From: Verrucomicrobia bacterium UBA4286
GTDB taxonomy: Bacteria; Verrucomicrobiota; Kiritimatiellia; RFP12; UBA1067
NCBI GenBank assembly: GCA_002395905.1
Contig: DGVK01000232.1
Location: 1,875 to 12,644, forward strand
Length of the DNA stretch: 10,770 bases
Direction of reading: 5' to 3'
The notes under the pieces were generated by a model. It was given only the letters and a program-made list of their open reading frames with translations, made no database searches and was not told the origin of the DNA. Below are positions 1 through 6,502 of the stretch, one piece after another; position 1 is the first letter of the stretch, and each line of letters opens with the position of its first letter. The translations under genes were made by a program, and so were the position numbers.

Positions 1-103
1 CCGGCCTCTTCCCGCGGCGGGCGAGCATCGTGTTCAAGGCGCCGAGCGCCGCCGACGTGTCGTCCAGCAGAGTTCCGTTCCAATCCCAGACGACATATGT
101 CAT
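1..103 (-). CDS. HAD-family phosphatase, N-terminal fragment (3' end beyond the window)
   Basis: Only the first 34 codons are present. They read from an ATG at 103 and run off the low-coordinate edge. The product begins MTYVVWDWNGTLLDD, which contains HAD motif I (D-x-N/D-G-T-L): the first Asp would be the nucleophile and WNGTLLD continues the motif. This form is typical of phosphoglycolate phosphatase-like (Gph/CbbY-like) haloacid dehalogenase hydrolases, which remove phosphate from small metabolites in the cytoplasm. The usual second Asp of DxDGT is Asn here (D-W-N-G-T), a substitution also found in this group. The ATG shares its A with the murG stop codon (TGATG), so the two are probably translationally coupled in one operon. 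Substrate cannot be inferred because the cap domain and motifs II-IV lie outside the window. HAD membership is fairly certain; the subfamily is a guess. Confidence 0.8.
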   Translation of the reverse strand, partial: MTYVVWDWNGTLLDDTSAALGALNTMLARRGKRP

Positions 104-1173
104 CACTTGGCCACCAGGCTTTCCAGCACGTCGGCCACCTTCGCCGCGGCATCTGGCGCAGCAAGAGCCTTCATTCGTTCATGCATTGCCGCAAGCTGCT
201 CCGGATGGTCGAGTTTCTGCAGGATATAGCGGCATACCTGCCTGGGCTGCAGCTGGCTCTGCATTCCTTCATCCGCAGCGCCTTTGGCGGCGAACGCCTC
301 GGCGTTGTAGTGCTGGTGGTCGCGCAGCGCCGAAGGAAGCGGAATGAGAAGCGCAGGCTTCCCGCACGCCGCGAGTTCGAAACATGTTGACGCGCCGGCG
401 CGCGCGACAACGATGTCGGCCGAGGCGAAAGCGTCCGCCATCGAGTCTTCGAACGCTCTCACGCGCGACGGAATCCCGGCCTTGGCGTAAGTCTCCTTGA
501 CCGCCGCCTCGTCCTTCGCACCAGTCTGGTGGATGACATACAGAAGTCTGCCGCTCGCACGCCTGTCGAGCTCGCGCTTCAGCATCGAAAGCGCCTCGCC
601 GAGAAGTTCGTTGACGGCGTGCGCCCCCTGCGAGCCGCCGGTCACAAACACCGTAAACGCGTCCGCAGGGATGAAATCGAAGCGGCGCCCTTTTGAAATC
701 GACTCGCGCACAGGCAGGCCCGTGAGAACCGTCCTGGCCCTGGGCAGGCATTTCGCCGTCATCTCGAAACTTGTCGCGACGCGCGCGGCGAAGCGCGAAA
801 GGAAGTCCACAGCCTTGCCGGGAACGGTGTTGGCCTCGTGCAGGACTATCGGCACGCCGCAGCTACGGGCGGCCATCACGGGCGGCAGGCTTGAATAGGA
901 ACCCATCGCCAGCAGAACATCGGGGCGGGTCTTCTTCATCGCCCTGCGGCAGCGCAGAACCGACAGCACTATCGCCATGAGATTGCGCGCCCTCAGCTGA
1001 CGCGCCCCTGTCGCGAACACCGCCCCGCTCCAGCTCTTCATCACGCTCGATTCTATATCGCGCCCAGAACTCCACACCGTCACGTCGTGACCCCGCGAGC
1101 GAAGTTCCTCGGCCACGGCCAGTCCCGGAAAGGCGTGTCCGCCGGTTCCGCCGCATGCTACAACAACCTTCAT
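103..1173 (-). CDS. murG: UDP-GlcNAc:undecaprenyl-PP-MurNAc-pentapeptide GlcNAc transferase (lipid II synthase)
   Basis: MurG transfers GlcNAc from UDP-GlcNAc to lipid I, making lipid II on the inner face of the cytoplasmic membrane, the last intracellular step of peptidoglycan precursor synthesis. The 356-residue product matches the usual MurG length. Visible GT28/GT-B signatures: glycine loop GGTGGH (8-13); a MGSYSSLPP stretch (90-98) where MurG usually has GGYxSxP; HEANTVPG (112-119); GGSQGAH (179-185); and the UDP-GlcNAc site RAGASTCFELAACGKP (258-273) followed by DHQHYNA (285-291). The canonical HEQN reads HEAN here. I prefer the ATG at 1173 over the in-frame GTG at 1176 because AAAGGG lies 7 nt upstream of the ATG. 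The ATG overlaps the stop of the BatC-like gene by one base, and the stop overlaps the next gene's start by one base. None of the usual division/cell-wall cluster neighbours (murC, ftsW, murD) is adjacent. Confidence 0.96.
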   Translation of the reverse strand: MKVVVACGGTGGHAFPGLAVAEELRSRGHDVTVWSSGRDIESSVMKSWSGAVFATGARQLRARNLMAIVLSVLRCRRAMKKTRPDVLLAMGSYSSLPPVMAARSCGVPIVLHEANTVPGKAVDFLSRFAARVATSFEMTAKCLPRARTVLTGLPVRESISKGRRFDFIPADAFTVFVTGGSQGAHAVNELLGEALSMLKRELDRRASGRLLYVIHQTGAKDEAAVKETYAKAGIPSRVRAFEDSMADAFASADIVVARAGASTCFELAACGKPALLIPLPSALRDHQHYNAEAFAAKGAADEGMQSQLQPRQVCRYILQKLDHPEQLAAMHERMKALAAPDAAAKVADVLESLVAK

Positions 1174-2561
1174 CACCAGTCCCTTTCGTTCGGCGGAAGA
1201 GGCGCCCTGCGCATCCTCGCCTTTTTGTCCGCCTCGTGCTCGTCGCTGCGCTCCTGCGCCTTTCTCAGCACCGCGTCAATCTCTTTATCTTCCTCGGAAG
1301 GCTCCTCTTCCTCTCCGCCGTCGTCCTGCTCGTCTTTATCGGCGGGCTCCTCCTCCTGCTCCCCGTTCTCGCCTTCGTTCTGCTGCGCCCCGGACTGATC
1401 CTGGTTCTGCTGCCGGTTCTCGTCCTGGCCCTGCTGCTGATTCTGTCCGCTCTGCTGATTCTGCCCCTGCTCGCCGCCGCCCTGCCCCGAACCGTCCTTG
1501 GGGAGAAGCTCCTGGATCTGCCGCAGAATACCGAGCGCGCGCTCCTGGTCGGGCGGCACCGGCTTTTCAACGCATCCCATCTGAAGTTTTTCAAGCTCCG
1601 TCGCGAGAGCCGATATCTTCGCCTGGTCCTCCGCCGTGAACGGCGGCCTGTTTGTATCGCTCTGGGCCTGCTGCTCGTAGGCGCGCGCCCATGCGGGGAA
1701 TTTTTCGCGGAAGACTCTCGTGAAGTCGAGGGCGTCCTGCTGCCAGCTGCGCCCGTTGAAAGCCTCGACGTCCATCCATGCGTTGGACTGCGCGACGACA
1801 TCCTCTCCTATCGCGGCGGGCGGCATCGCGGTCATCTTTAAAAAGCGCGTGAAATCGTGCTCGACATCGCTCAACGTCGAATACGCGGCGGCGTCGAGGT
1901 CGGCTATCTGCCCGGCCGCGAGACGCGTCTTCTCCCTCGCCCGGTCGACCTGCATCACGATCGTCGCCGCCTGCTCCTCGTTTGTCACTGCGCGGCATAT
2001 GGTCTCTTTCACAGGCAGCCACACGTCGGCAAGCGACTTCGCCTTGGCGGAGAGCGCGTCCGAAAGCGCGACGAGCCGCGCGGGCGGGTTCGTCGACATG
2101 CCGCCCGTCTGCGCCATCAGATTCCGCGCGTCGCGCGTCGCGGCAAGCATCAGCGAGCCGGGGTCCTTGCCCTGCGACGCCTTGAGAACCTCGTCGATGT
2201 GTTTCGCCTCGCGCATCGCCGGTAGTCCGTCGACGGCGCGCGTGAAGTTTCGCACGGCGCGTTCATCCGAGGGGTCGGCCCTCAGCGCGACCTGCGCCGC
2301 AGCAGCGGCCTCTTCGAGATTGCCGCGCTCGTATTCAAGCTTGGCGACGACCTCCGCCGCGCGTGCGCCGTGCGACTTGGTCAGCATCAAAGGGCGCAGG
2401 GTTTTCAACGCGTTGGTCGTGTCGCCGGCCCTGTAGAACTCGACGCCCTCGTTCCATGCATCCACGTCGGTGGGAGGGTGTCTGGCGCCGTCTTCCGCGA
2501 CGGCGCACCAGACCGGCGCGACGGCGCAGGCCAGCAGGACTGTTATGCGTAAAATAGTCAT
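1173..2561 (-). CDS. Secreted TPR protein, BatC-like, with acidic/Gln-rich tail
   Basis: The 462-residue product starts with a signal peptide (hydrophobic 2-20, likely cleavage after AVA at 20-22). A TPR-like helical pair follows at about 34-110 (WNEGVEFYRAGDTTNALKTL, then YERGNLEEAAAAAQVALRADP). A long alpha-helical region (about 115-355) has no family I recognise. A low-complexity tail (about 357-425) is Gly/Gln/Asn-rich at first and then almost all Glu/Asp. The C-terminus (427-462) is a charged helix ending PLPPNERDW. TPR followed by an acidic Q-rich tail and a terminal [KR][DN]W is characteristic of BatC-type proteins from Bat (aerotolerance) operons, which also encode MoxR, DUF58 and VWA proteins. 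None of those partners is here, so 'BatC-like' is inference. An in-frame ATG at 2567 would add two residues; I chose 2561 because of its distance from the -10 element. The stop overlaps murG by one base. Function unknown, probably periplasmic. Confidence 0.8.
   Translation of the reverse strand: MTILRITVLLACAVAPVWCAVAEDGARHPPTDVDAWNEGVEFYRAGDTTNALKTLRPLMLTKSHGARAAEVVAKLEYERGNLEEAAAAAQVALRADPSDERAVRNFTRAVDGLPAMREAKHIDEVLKASQGKDPGSLMLAATRDARNLMAQTGGMSTNPPARLVALSDALSAKAKSLADVWLPVKETICRAVTNEEQAATIVMQVDRAREKTRLAAGQIADLDAAAYSTLSDVEHDFTRFLKMTAMPPAAIGEDVVAQSNAWMDVEAFNGRSWQQDALDFTRVFREKFPAWARAYEQQAQSDTNRPPFTAEDQAKISALATELEKLQMGCVEKPVPPDQERALGILRQIQELLPKDGSGQGGGEQGQNQQSGQNQQQGQDENRQQNQDQSGAQQNEGENGEQEEEPADKDEQDDGGEEEEPSEEDKEIDAVLRKAQERSDEHEADKKARMRRAPLPPNERDW
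1181..1186 (-). promoter_or_regulatory. Ribosome binding site of murG
   Basis: AAAGGG lies within the last codons of the upstream BatC-like gene. Its end is 7 nt from the ATG at 1173 but only 4 nt from the competing in-frame GTG at 1176, which favours the ATG as the murG start. Confidence 0.55.
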
Positions 2562-2569
2562 CGGCATGT

Positions 2570-2578
2570 ATTATACCA
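2570..2578 (-). promoter_or_regulatory. Extended -10 promoter upstream of the BatC-like gene
   Basis: On the minus strand the short gap after the amidase gene reads TGGTATAAT, a perfect extended -10 (TGnTATAAT). TATAAT occupies 2575-2570. The expected start point (about 2563) falls 2 nt before the ATG at 2561 and downstream of the ATG at 2567. No convincing -35 was found, which is acceptable for extended -10 promoters, and no Shine-Dalgarno precedes the gene. The site would give the BatC-like gene, murG and the HAD gene a promoter separate from the GH95-led transcript. It is called from sequence alone. Confidence 0.6.
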
Positions 2579-2596
2579 TATCGAACGCGCGTGCGC

Positions 2597-3538
2597 TCAT
2601 CTTGCGTGCCAGTCGGCAAAGCCGCGGGCGATGGCCTCGGCGAGACGCGCGCGGCGCACGGCGTCCCAGGCTGCCTCTTCCCCGGCGGGGTGGGTGATGA
2701 AGTCGGCTTCGACAAGGCAGCTCGGTATCTCGGGATTCCGGGTGACGGCGAAGTTCGCGTGCATCGCGCCGTTGCTCTTGAGCTCCTCGTGCCGCGCCTC
2801 GTCCATCCGCGCGGCGACGGCCTTTGCAAGCTCCTCACCGAGCGGATTCCACGAATACACCGCCGCGTAGCGTATCCTGCCTGCGTCGCGGTCCGCCGCA
2901 GGCGCGTTGTGATGGATAGAAATGAACGCGTCGCCGCCGACGGCATACAACGCCTTCGGCCGCTCGTAAAGCTCTATCGCGCGGTCGTTGCGACGCGTGA
3001 GAACGACCCTGTAGCCGAGCTTGACCAGCTCTTCGCGCACCGCTTCGGCGAGAAGCAGGTTGGCCTCCTTCTCGCACCATCCGTGCGGTGAGATGCAGCC
3101 GAGATCCTTCGGGCCGCCGTGCCCCGGATCGATGACGACGGTGACGTCCTTCGGCGCCTTGCCGGACGGGTGGGGCCGCGCTTCGTCGGCGGCGTATTCG
3201 AGTTTCCTGTAGACGCGCTCGGGCGGACTGTTCGTGGACGGCGGCCCGTCAGCAGGCCGAGGCTTCGGCTTCATCGCCACGCGGAAGGTGCGCGAAGTCT
3301 CGCTGTGCACGCCGTTCTCCTCGCATGACACGGTCACTGTGTTCGTTCCTTCCTTCACGTCTACATACGCCGCCCACGCGCCGGTCCTGTATACAGGCAC
3401 GTCGACACCCTGCACGACGACATTCGTCACGCCGGGCGCGGCGGCGCCGATGACATAGCAGCGCTCTACATACGGCAGGCGCTGGTCGGGTTTCGGAACG
3501 GCTATCGTGACAGCCAGCACAGCAATCGCAAGTATCAT
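2597..3538 (-). CDS. N-acetylmuramoyl-L-alanine amidase (Amidase_3) with N-terminal beta domain
   Basis: This is a zinc amidase that cleaves the bond between MurNAc and L-Ala of the peptidoglycan stem peptide, outside the cytoplasmic membrane. The 313-residue product has a short N-terminal hydrophobic segment (1-14), a likely export signal. A beta-rich stretch follows (about 20-90, CYVIGAAAPGVTNVVVQG, then GTNTVTVSCEENG), resembling an Ig-like/glucodextranase-type accessory domain. A Pro-rich linker (about 91-106) leads to the Amidase_3 catalytic domain (about 131-313). Zinc ligands are His140 in IDPGHGG, Glu156 in CEKEANL and His209 in SIHHNA; the catalytic Glu is 277 in CLVEADF. All key residues are present. 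The ATG at 3538 is preceded by GGAG with a 7-nt spacer and overlaps the tatD-family stop by 4 nt (ATGA), indicating coupling. It could act in cell separation or wall recycling; the sequence does not decide which. Confidence 0.93.
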   Translation of the reverse strand: MILAIAVLAVTIAVPKPDQRLPYVERCYVIGAAAPGVTNVVVQGVDVPVYRTGAWAAYVDVKEGTNTVTVSCEENGVHSETSRTFRVAMKPKPRPADGPPSTNSPPERVYRKLEYAADEARPHPSGKAPKDVTVVIDPGHGGPKDLGCISPHGWCEKEANLLLAEAVREELVKLGYRVVLTRRNDRAIELYERPKALYAVGGDAFISIHHNAPAADRDAGRIRYAAVYSWNPLGEELAKAVAARMDEARHEELKSNGAMHANFAVTRNPEIPSCLVEADFITHPAGEEAAWDAVRRARLAEAIARGFADWHAR

Positions 3539-4284
3539 TTCACTTCTCCCAGTGCGAGCAGCGCGTTCCCGGTCGTCACGGCCGCCAGCTCTTCAAACGG
3601 CGTTCTGCGCAGATCGGCAAGGAACCTCGCCGTATGCACGATGAAGGCCGGTTCGTTCGCGTTCCCTCTCATGGGGACGGGCGCGAGGAACGGAGAGTCC
3701 GTCTCTATGAGAAGACGGTCGTCCGGGACGACAAGCGCCGATTCCCGCACGTTGCAGGCCGCGCGGAACGTAACGATCCCCGAAATCGATATCATGAAGC
3801 CGAGGTCCAGCAGCGCACGGCAGAACGCCGGGCCTCCGGTGAAGCAGTGTATTATGCCCTTCGACGGAATCTCACGCAGAATCCCGAGCGTGTCGTCGTC
3901 TGCATCGCGCGTATGAATCACCACAGGCAGGCCGAGCCTGCGCGCGAGTTCAAGCTGCGAACCCATCAGCTCAAGCTGTCTGTCGCGCGTCTCCGGAGAA
4001 TAATGATAGTCAAGCCCTATTTCGCCGACGGCCGCGACGCCTGTGTAGTCGAGCGCCCCGCGGTCGGCGTCGATCTGGTCGCGGTCCCAGCCGATGCACC
4101 GCCATACCTTCACACCGGCCGCATCTGCGCGGCGCGCCGCTCTTTCGACGCCCTGGTTGAGCGACGTGCTGCCGCCCACGGCCATCAGGCGCGTGACTCC
4201 GGCGGATGCGGCGCGGGCGAGCGCGGCGGATGTCTCCTCATCGCCGCCCTCGAAGTGGGCGTGAGTGTCGAAGAGTTCCGTCAT
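3535..4284 (-). CDS. TatD-family metal-dependent hydrolase (putative DNase)
   Basis: TatD-family proteins are cytoplasmic TIM-barrel metallohydrolases; several are 3'-5' DNases/RNases linked to DNA repair. At 249 residues this one has the usual length. Metal ligands are visible in order: His8 and His10 (FDTHAHFEG), Glu88 (AVGEIGLDY), His124 (VVIHTRDA), His146 (IIHCFTG) and Asp196 (IETDSPFLAP). The ending TGNALLALG matches the typical TatD C-terminus (TxxNxxxLF). The segment that usually reads GxHPH before the GEIGLD motif is instead IGWDRDQ (about 64-70), so one conserved feature is missing. The start is an ATG with AGG 7 nt upstream. It overlaps the end of the GH95 gene by 4 nt and the start of the amidase gene by 4 nt. 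Family assignment is firm; the substrate is not. Confidence 0.93.
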   Translation of the reverse strand: MTELFDTHAHFEGGDEETSAALARAASAGVTRLMAVGGSTSLNQGVERAARRADAAGVKVWRCIGWDRDQIDADRGALDYTGVAAVGEIGLDYHYSPETRDRQLELMGSQLELARRLGLPVVIHTRDADDDTLGILREIPSKGIIHCFTGGPAFCRALLDLGFMISISGIVTFRAACNVRESALVVPDDRLLIETDSPFLAPVPMRGNANEPAFIVHTARFLADLRRTPFEELAAVTTGNALLALGEVK

Positions 4285-6455
4285 TGAACAACCTTGTACC
4301 CTTCTCTCGCTGCATCGCCGCCGCCGCTTATCGAATACCAGTCCACGCGGCCGTCGCTCCAGGAGAAATCAACGGTATATCCGCCGCGCGCGCGCAGTCC
4401 TTTGACAGATCCGTTGCGCCACGCCTTCGGGACTGCCGGCAGAAGCCTTATCAGAACCTTTCCGTCAGGCGTGGTCTCATGACTCTGGACAAGCATCTCG
4501 CATACCGCAGCCACCATGCCGAGATTCCCGTCTATCTGGAACGGCGGGTGGGTGGCGAACATGTTCGGCAGCGTGTTGCAGCGCTCAAGCCCCGCGAGCA
4601 TCCGCCATGCTCGCTCGCCATCGCCGAGACGCGCCCACAGCGCGGCGCGCCACGGCCATGTCCAGCTGCGGCGGGAGTCCTTGGTCGTCGCGCGTCCCGC
4701 CAGCGAAACGGCGGCCGCCGCCGCGAGTTCCGGCGTGCCGGCGCGGGTGATGGTCGAGCCGGGGTAGACGGCGAAGAGATGGGACGTGTGGCGGTGGTCG
4801 TCGCCGTTGACGTCGATATCCTTCTGCCACTCCTGCAGCTGACCCCACCGCCCTATCTTGTTGCCGCCGAGTCTGGGGAGCGTATCCGCCGCCAGTTTGA
4901 CGAGAGGATCGTCCGGCGCGACGATCGCGCCCGCCTCTGTCACGGCGCCGAGAAGCTCGGCCATTATCTGCTGGTCGTGCATCACGCCGTCCGCCACAGG
5001 CCCGTGCTCGGGGCTCCAGCCGTCTTTGACGAGAAGCGTCCCTTCGGGACCTTCTACGAGATGTGTCATGATGAACTGGGCGGCGTCCTTCAGAAGAGGC
5101 CACGCCTTTTCGCGCAGGTAGCCTTTGTCGCGCGTGAAGCGGTAGTGGTCGCAGGCCATCACAGCCATCCACGGCGCGCCCGCGAAGTTCCAGCGCCATC
5201 CGCCGCCGCCGAACGCGTTGAGCGACGTCCTGTAGGCGACGCCCTTCGAACCGGGGAAGGCAAGAGCCGTCTCTTTCGCCGCCGTGCGGTTCGCAGCGAG
5301 AAGCCAGTCGACCACTGGGCGCCACAATTCGGAAAGGTTCGCGACATCCACCGCCCAGTAGTTCATCTGCAGGTTTATGTTAGTATGGTAGTCGCTGTGC
5401 CACGCCGGCTTGTTTGTGGCGCACCACAGACCCTGGAGATTCGCCGGGAGCGTGCCGGGCCGCGAAGACGAGATGAGAAGGTATCGCCCGAAGTTGAACT
5501 GCGTCTCGACGAGATCGGCGAGCGCGTCGTCCTGCGATGGCATGCCGGGCGTGTGCGCGCCCCGGCGCACGTAGGCGAGCCTGCCGCCCGTCGGAACGTC
5601 TGACCATTGTTTCGTCCCCGGTCTCGCGATGCGCAGCCTCACGCGGTCGTAAAACCGGCGGTAGTCGGCGATGTGAGCGGCCTTGAGTTCGTCGAAGTCC
5701 GCGGTGAACGGCTCGGCGTACGGTTCGCACGGCCGGCCTAGGCCGAAGTCTGCGCGATGAAGATCGTAGCCGGTCTTCGCGCGCAGATAGACGACGAGGT
5801 TCGTAGAGCCATCCATCTTCCAGTCCGCGCGCGCGGCGTAGGCGAGACCGTTCGGAAGCGTTCCGCGGAAGGCCAGCGACGATTCGCCGACCTGTTGAAC
5901 AGGCTCTCCGTGTGCACCGCAGAGAGATATCTTCGCCGAGAAAGGCTTCTGTGCACGAAACCTGAACGCCAGCACGTCGGCAGGCGCGCTCGCGAACGCC
6001 TCGCGATAGATAATGCTTCCTGCATATGGAGCGGCATAACCCTCCGGCGGGATGCGATCGATCTTCACCACATGCAGCGCGTTCGCGAGATCAAGACACC
6101 GCACATAGCCGGAATTCTCGTCGACAGGGTCGACGCCGTCGAATTCGACGGTCAGTTCGCCGAAGTTCTGAAAGTCGCCGACCGTCGCGTCGGTGGCCGC
6201 GCTCTCGACCGCGCCCGTCGCACCGGAAAGGTTCCAATGACCCGTCCAGAGCGAATCTACGTTGAACTGCACCGACTCGCGCAAAAGCCCGCCCGACAGC
6301 ATCGCGCCCATCCTCCCGTTTCCGATGGGCAGCCGCTCCGACTGCCATGCGTCCTGACCTTCCGGAGCCTGGCTATACGAAAATATCATCTCGCCGGCGT
6401 CAGCCGACGATGCCAGGCAGAAAGCTGCCGCCACTAAATATGCTACATGGTTCAT
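4281..6455 (-). CDS. Secreted glycoside hydrolase family 95 (alpha-L-fucosidase-type)
   Basis: GH95 enzymes are inverting exo-glycosidases that release terminal alpha-L-fucose (mostly alpha-1,2) or alpha-L-galactose from host or plant glycans. The 724-residue product begins with a signal peptide (1-20, ending SADA before GEM). The N-terminal beta-sandwich opens with the family hallmark RLPIGNGRMGAMLSGG (41-56) and NVDSLWTG (65-72). In the (alpha/alpha)6 barrel I see HTNINLQMNYW (357-367), whose N359/N361 correspond to the water-activating Asn pair of the Bifidobacterium enzyme AfcA; GWSPEH with E483; DDHRHTSHLFAVYPG (552-566); SWTWPWRAALWARLGDG (597-613); and HPPFQIDGNLG with D642. All four catalytic-site residues appear intact. 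It is slightly shorter than many GH95s. No Shine-Dalgarno precedes the ATG, but an extended -10 does. Its stop overlaps the tatD-family start (ATGA). Fucosidase versus galactosidase specificity cannot be told here. Confidence 0.93.
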   Translation of the reverse strand: MNHVAYLVAAAFCLASSADAGEMIFSYSQAPEGQDAWQSERLPIGNGRMGAMLSGGLLRESVQFNVDSLWTGHWNLSGATGAVESAATDATVGDFQNFGELTVEFDGVDPVDENSGYVRCLDLANALHVVKIDRIPPEGYAAPYAGSIIYREAFASAPADVLAFRFRAQKPFSAKISLCGAHGEPVQQVGESSLAFRGTLPNGLAYAARADWKMDGSTNLVVYLRAKTGYDLHRADFGLGRPCEPYAEPFTADFDELKAAHIADYRRFYDRVRLRIARPGTKQWSDVPTGGRLAYVRRGAHTPGMPSQDDALADLVETQFNFGRYLLISSSRPGTLPANLQGLWCATNKPAWHSDYHTNINLQMNYWAVDVANLSELWRPVVDWLLAANRTAAKETALAFPGSKGVAYRTSLNAFGGGGWRWNFAGAPWMAVMACDHYRFTRDKGYLREKAWPLLKDAAQFIMTHLVEGPEGTLLVKDGWSPEHGPVADGVMHDQQIMAELLGAVTEAGAIVAPDDPLVKLAADTLPRLGGNKIGRWGQLQEWQKDIDVNGDDHRHTSHLFAVYPGSTITRAGTPELAAAAAVSLAGRATTKDSRRSWTWPWRAALWARLGDGERAWRMLAGLERCNTLPNMFATHPPFQIDGNLGMVAAVCEMLVQSHETTPDGKVLIRLLPAVPKAWRNGSVKGLRARGGYTVDFSWSDGRVDWYSISGGGDAAREGYKVVQ

Positions 6456-6463
6456 AGTCAGAT

Positions 6464-6472
6464 ATTATATCA
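6464..6472 (-). promoter_or_regulatory. Extended -10 promoter of the GH95-led operon
   Basis: The 47-bp gap between the protease-like lipoprotein and the GH95 gene carries TGATATAAT on the minus strand (TATAAT at 6469-6464), a perfect extended -10. A weak -35 candidate TCGACT (6491-6486; 4 of 6 matches to TTGACA) lies 16 bp upstream. The predicted start point (about 6457) is only 2 nt before the GH95 ATG at 6455, and there is no Shine-Dalgarno. The rest of the gap shows no hairpin or T-run, so read-through from the upstream genes is possible. Confidence 0.65.
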
Positions 6473-6502
6473 ATTTCTCAGGTGAAGTCGAGGGAGCGTC
6501 AG

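Noticed and set aside
1270..1510. Repetitive-looking, CTG/CTC-rich DNA that might be a tandem repeat or regulatory array
   Set aside because: No repeat unit of fixed length is seen. The bias follows from the coding of the Gln/Glu/Gly-rich tail and stays in frame.
1155..1841. Plus-strand open frame of 228 codons with striking Leu/Val-rich, membrane-like stretches
   Set aside because: It is the antisense reading of the BatC-like gene's Gln/Glu/Asp-rich tail: CAG/GAG-type codons read as CTG/CTC on the other strand, giving false hydrophobicity. It has no convincing ribosome binding site and lies wholly over a supported gene and its junction with murG.
4206..5603. Plus-strand open frame of 465 codons over tatD and GH95
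   Set aside because: Arg/Ala/Val/His-rich translation without recognisable domains, antisense to the GH95 gene, whose catalytic motifs are intact. Long antisense frames are expected at this GC content.
6456..6502. Possible transcription terminator between the lipoprotein and GH95 genes
   Set aside because: No stable inverted repeat followed by a T-run was found on the minus strand in these 47 bp; only the promoter-like element is supported.
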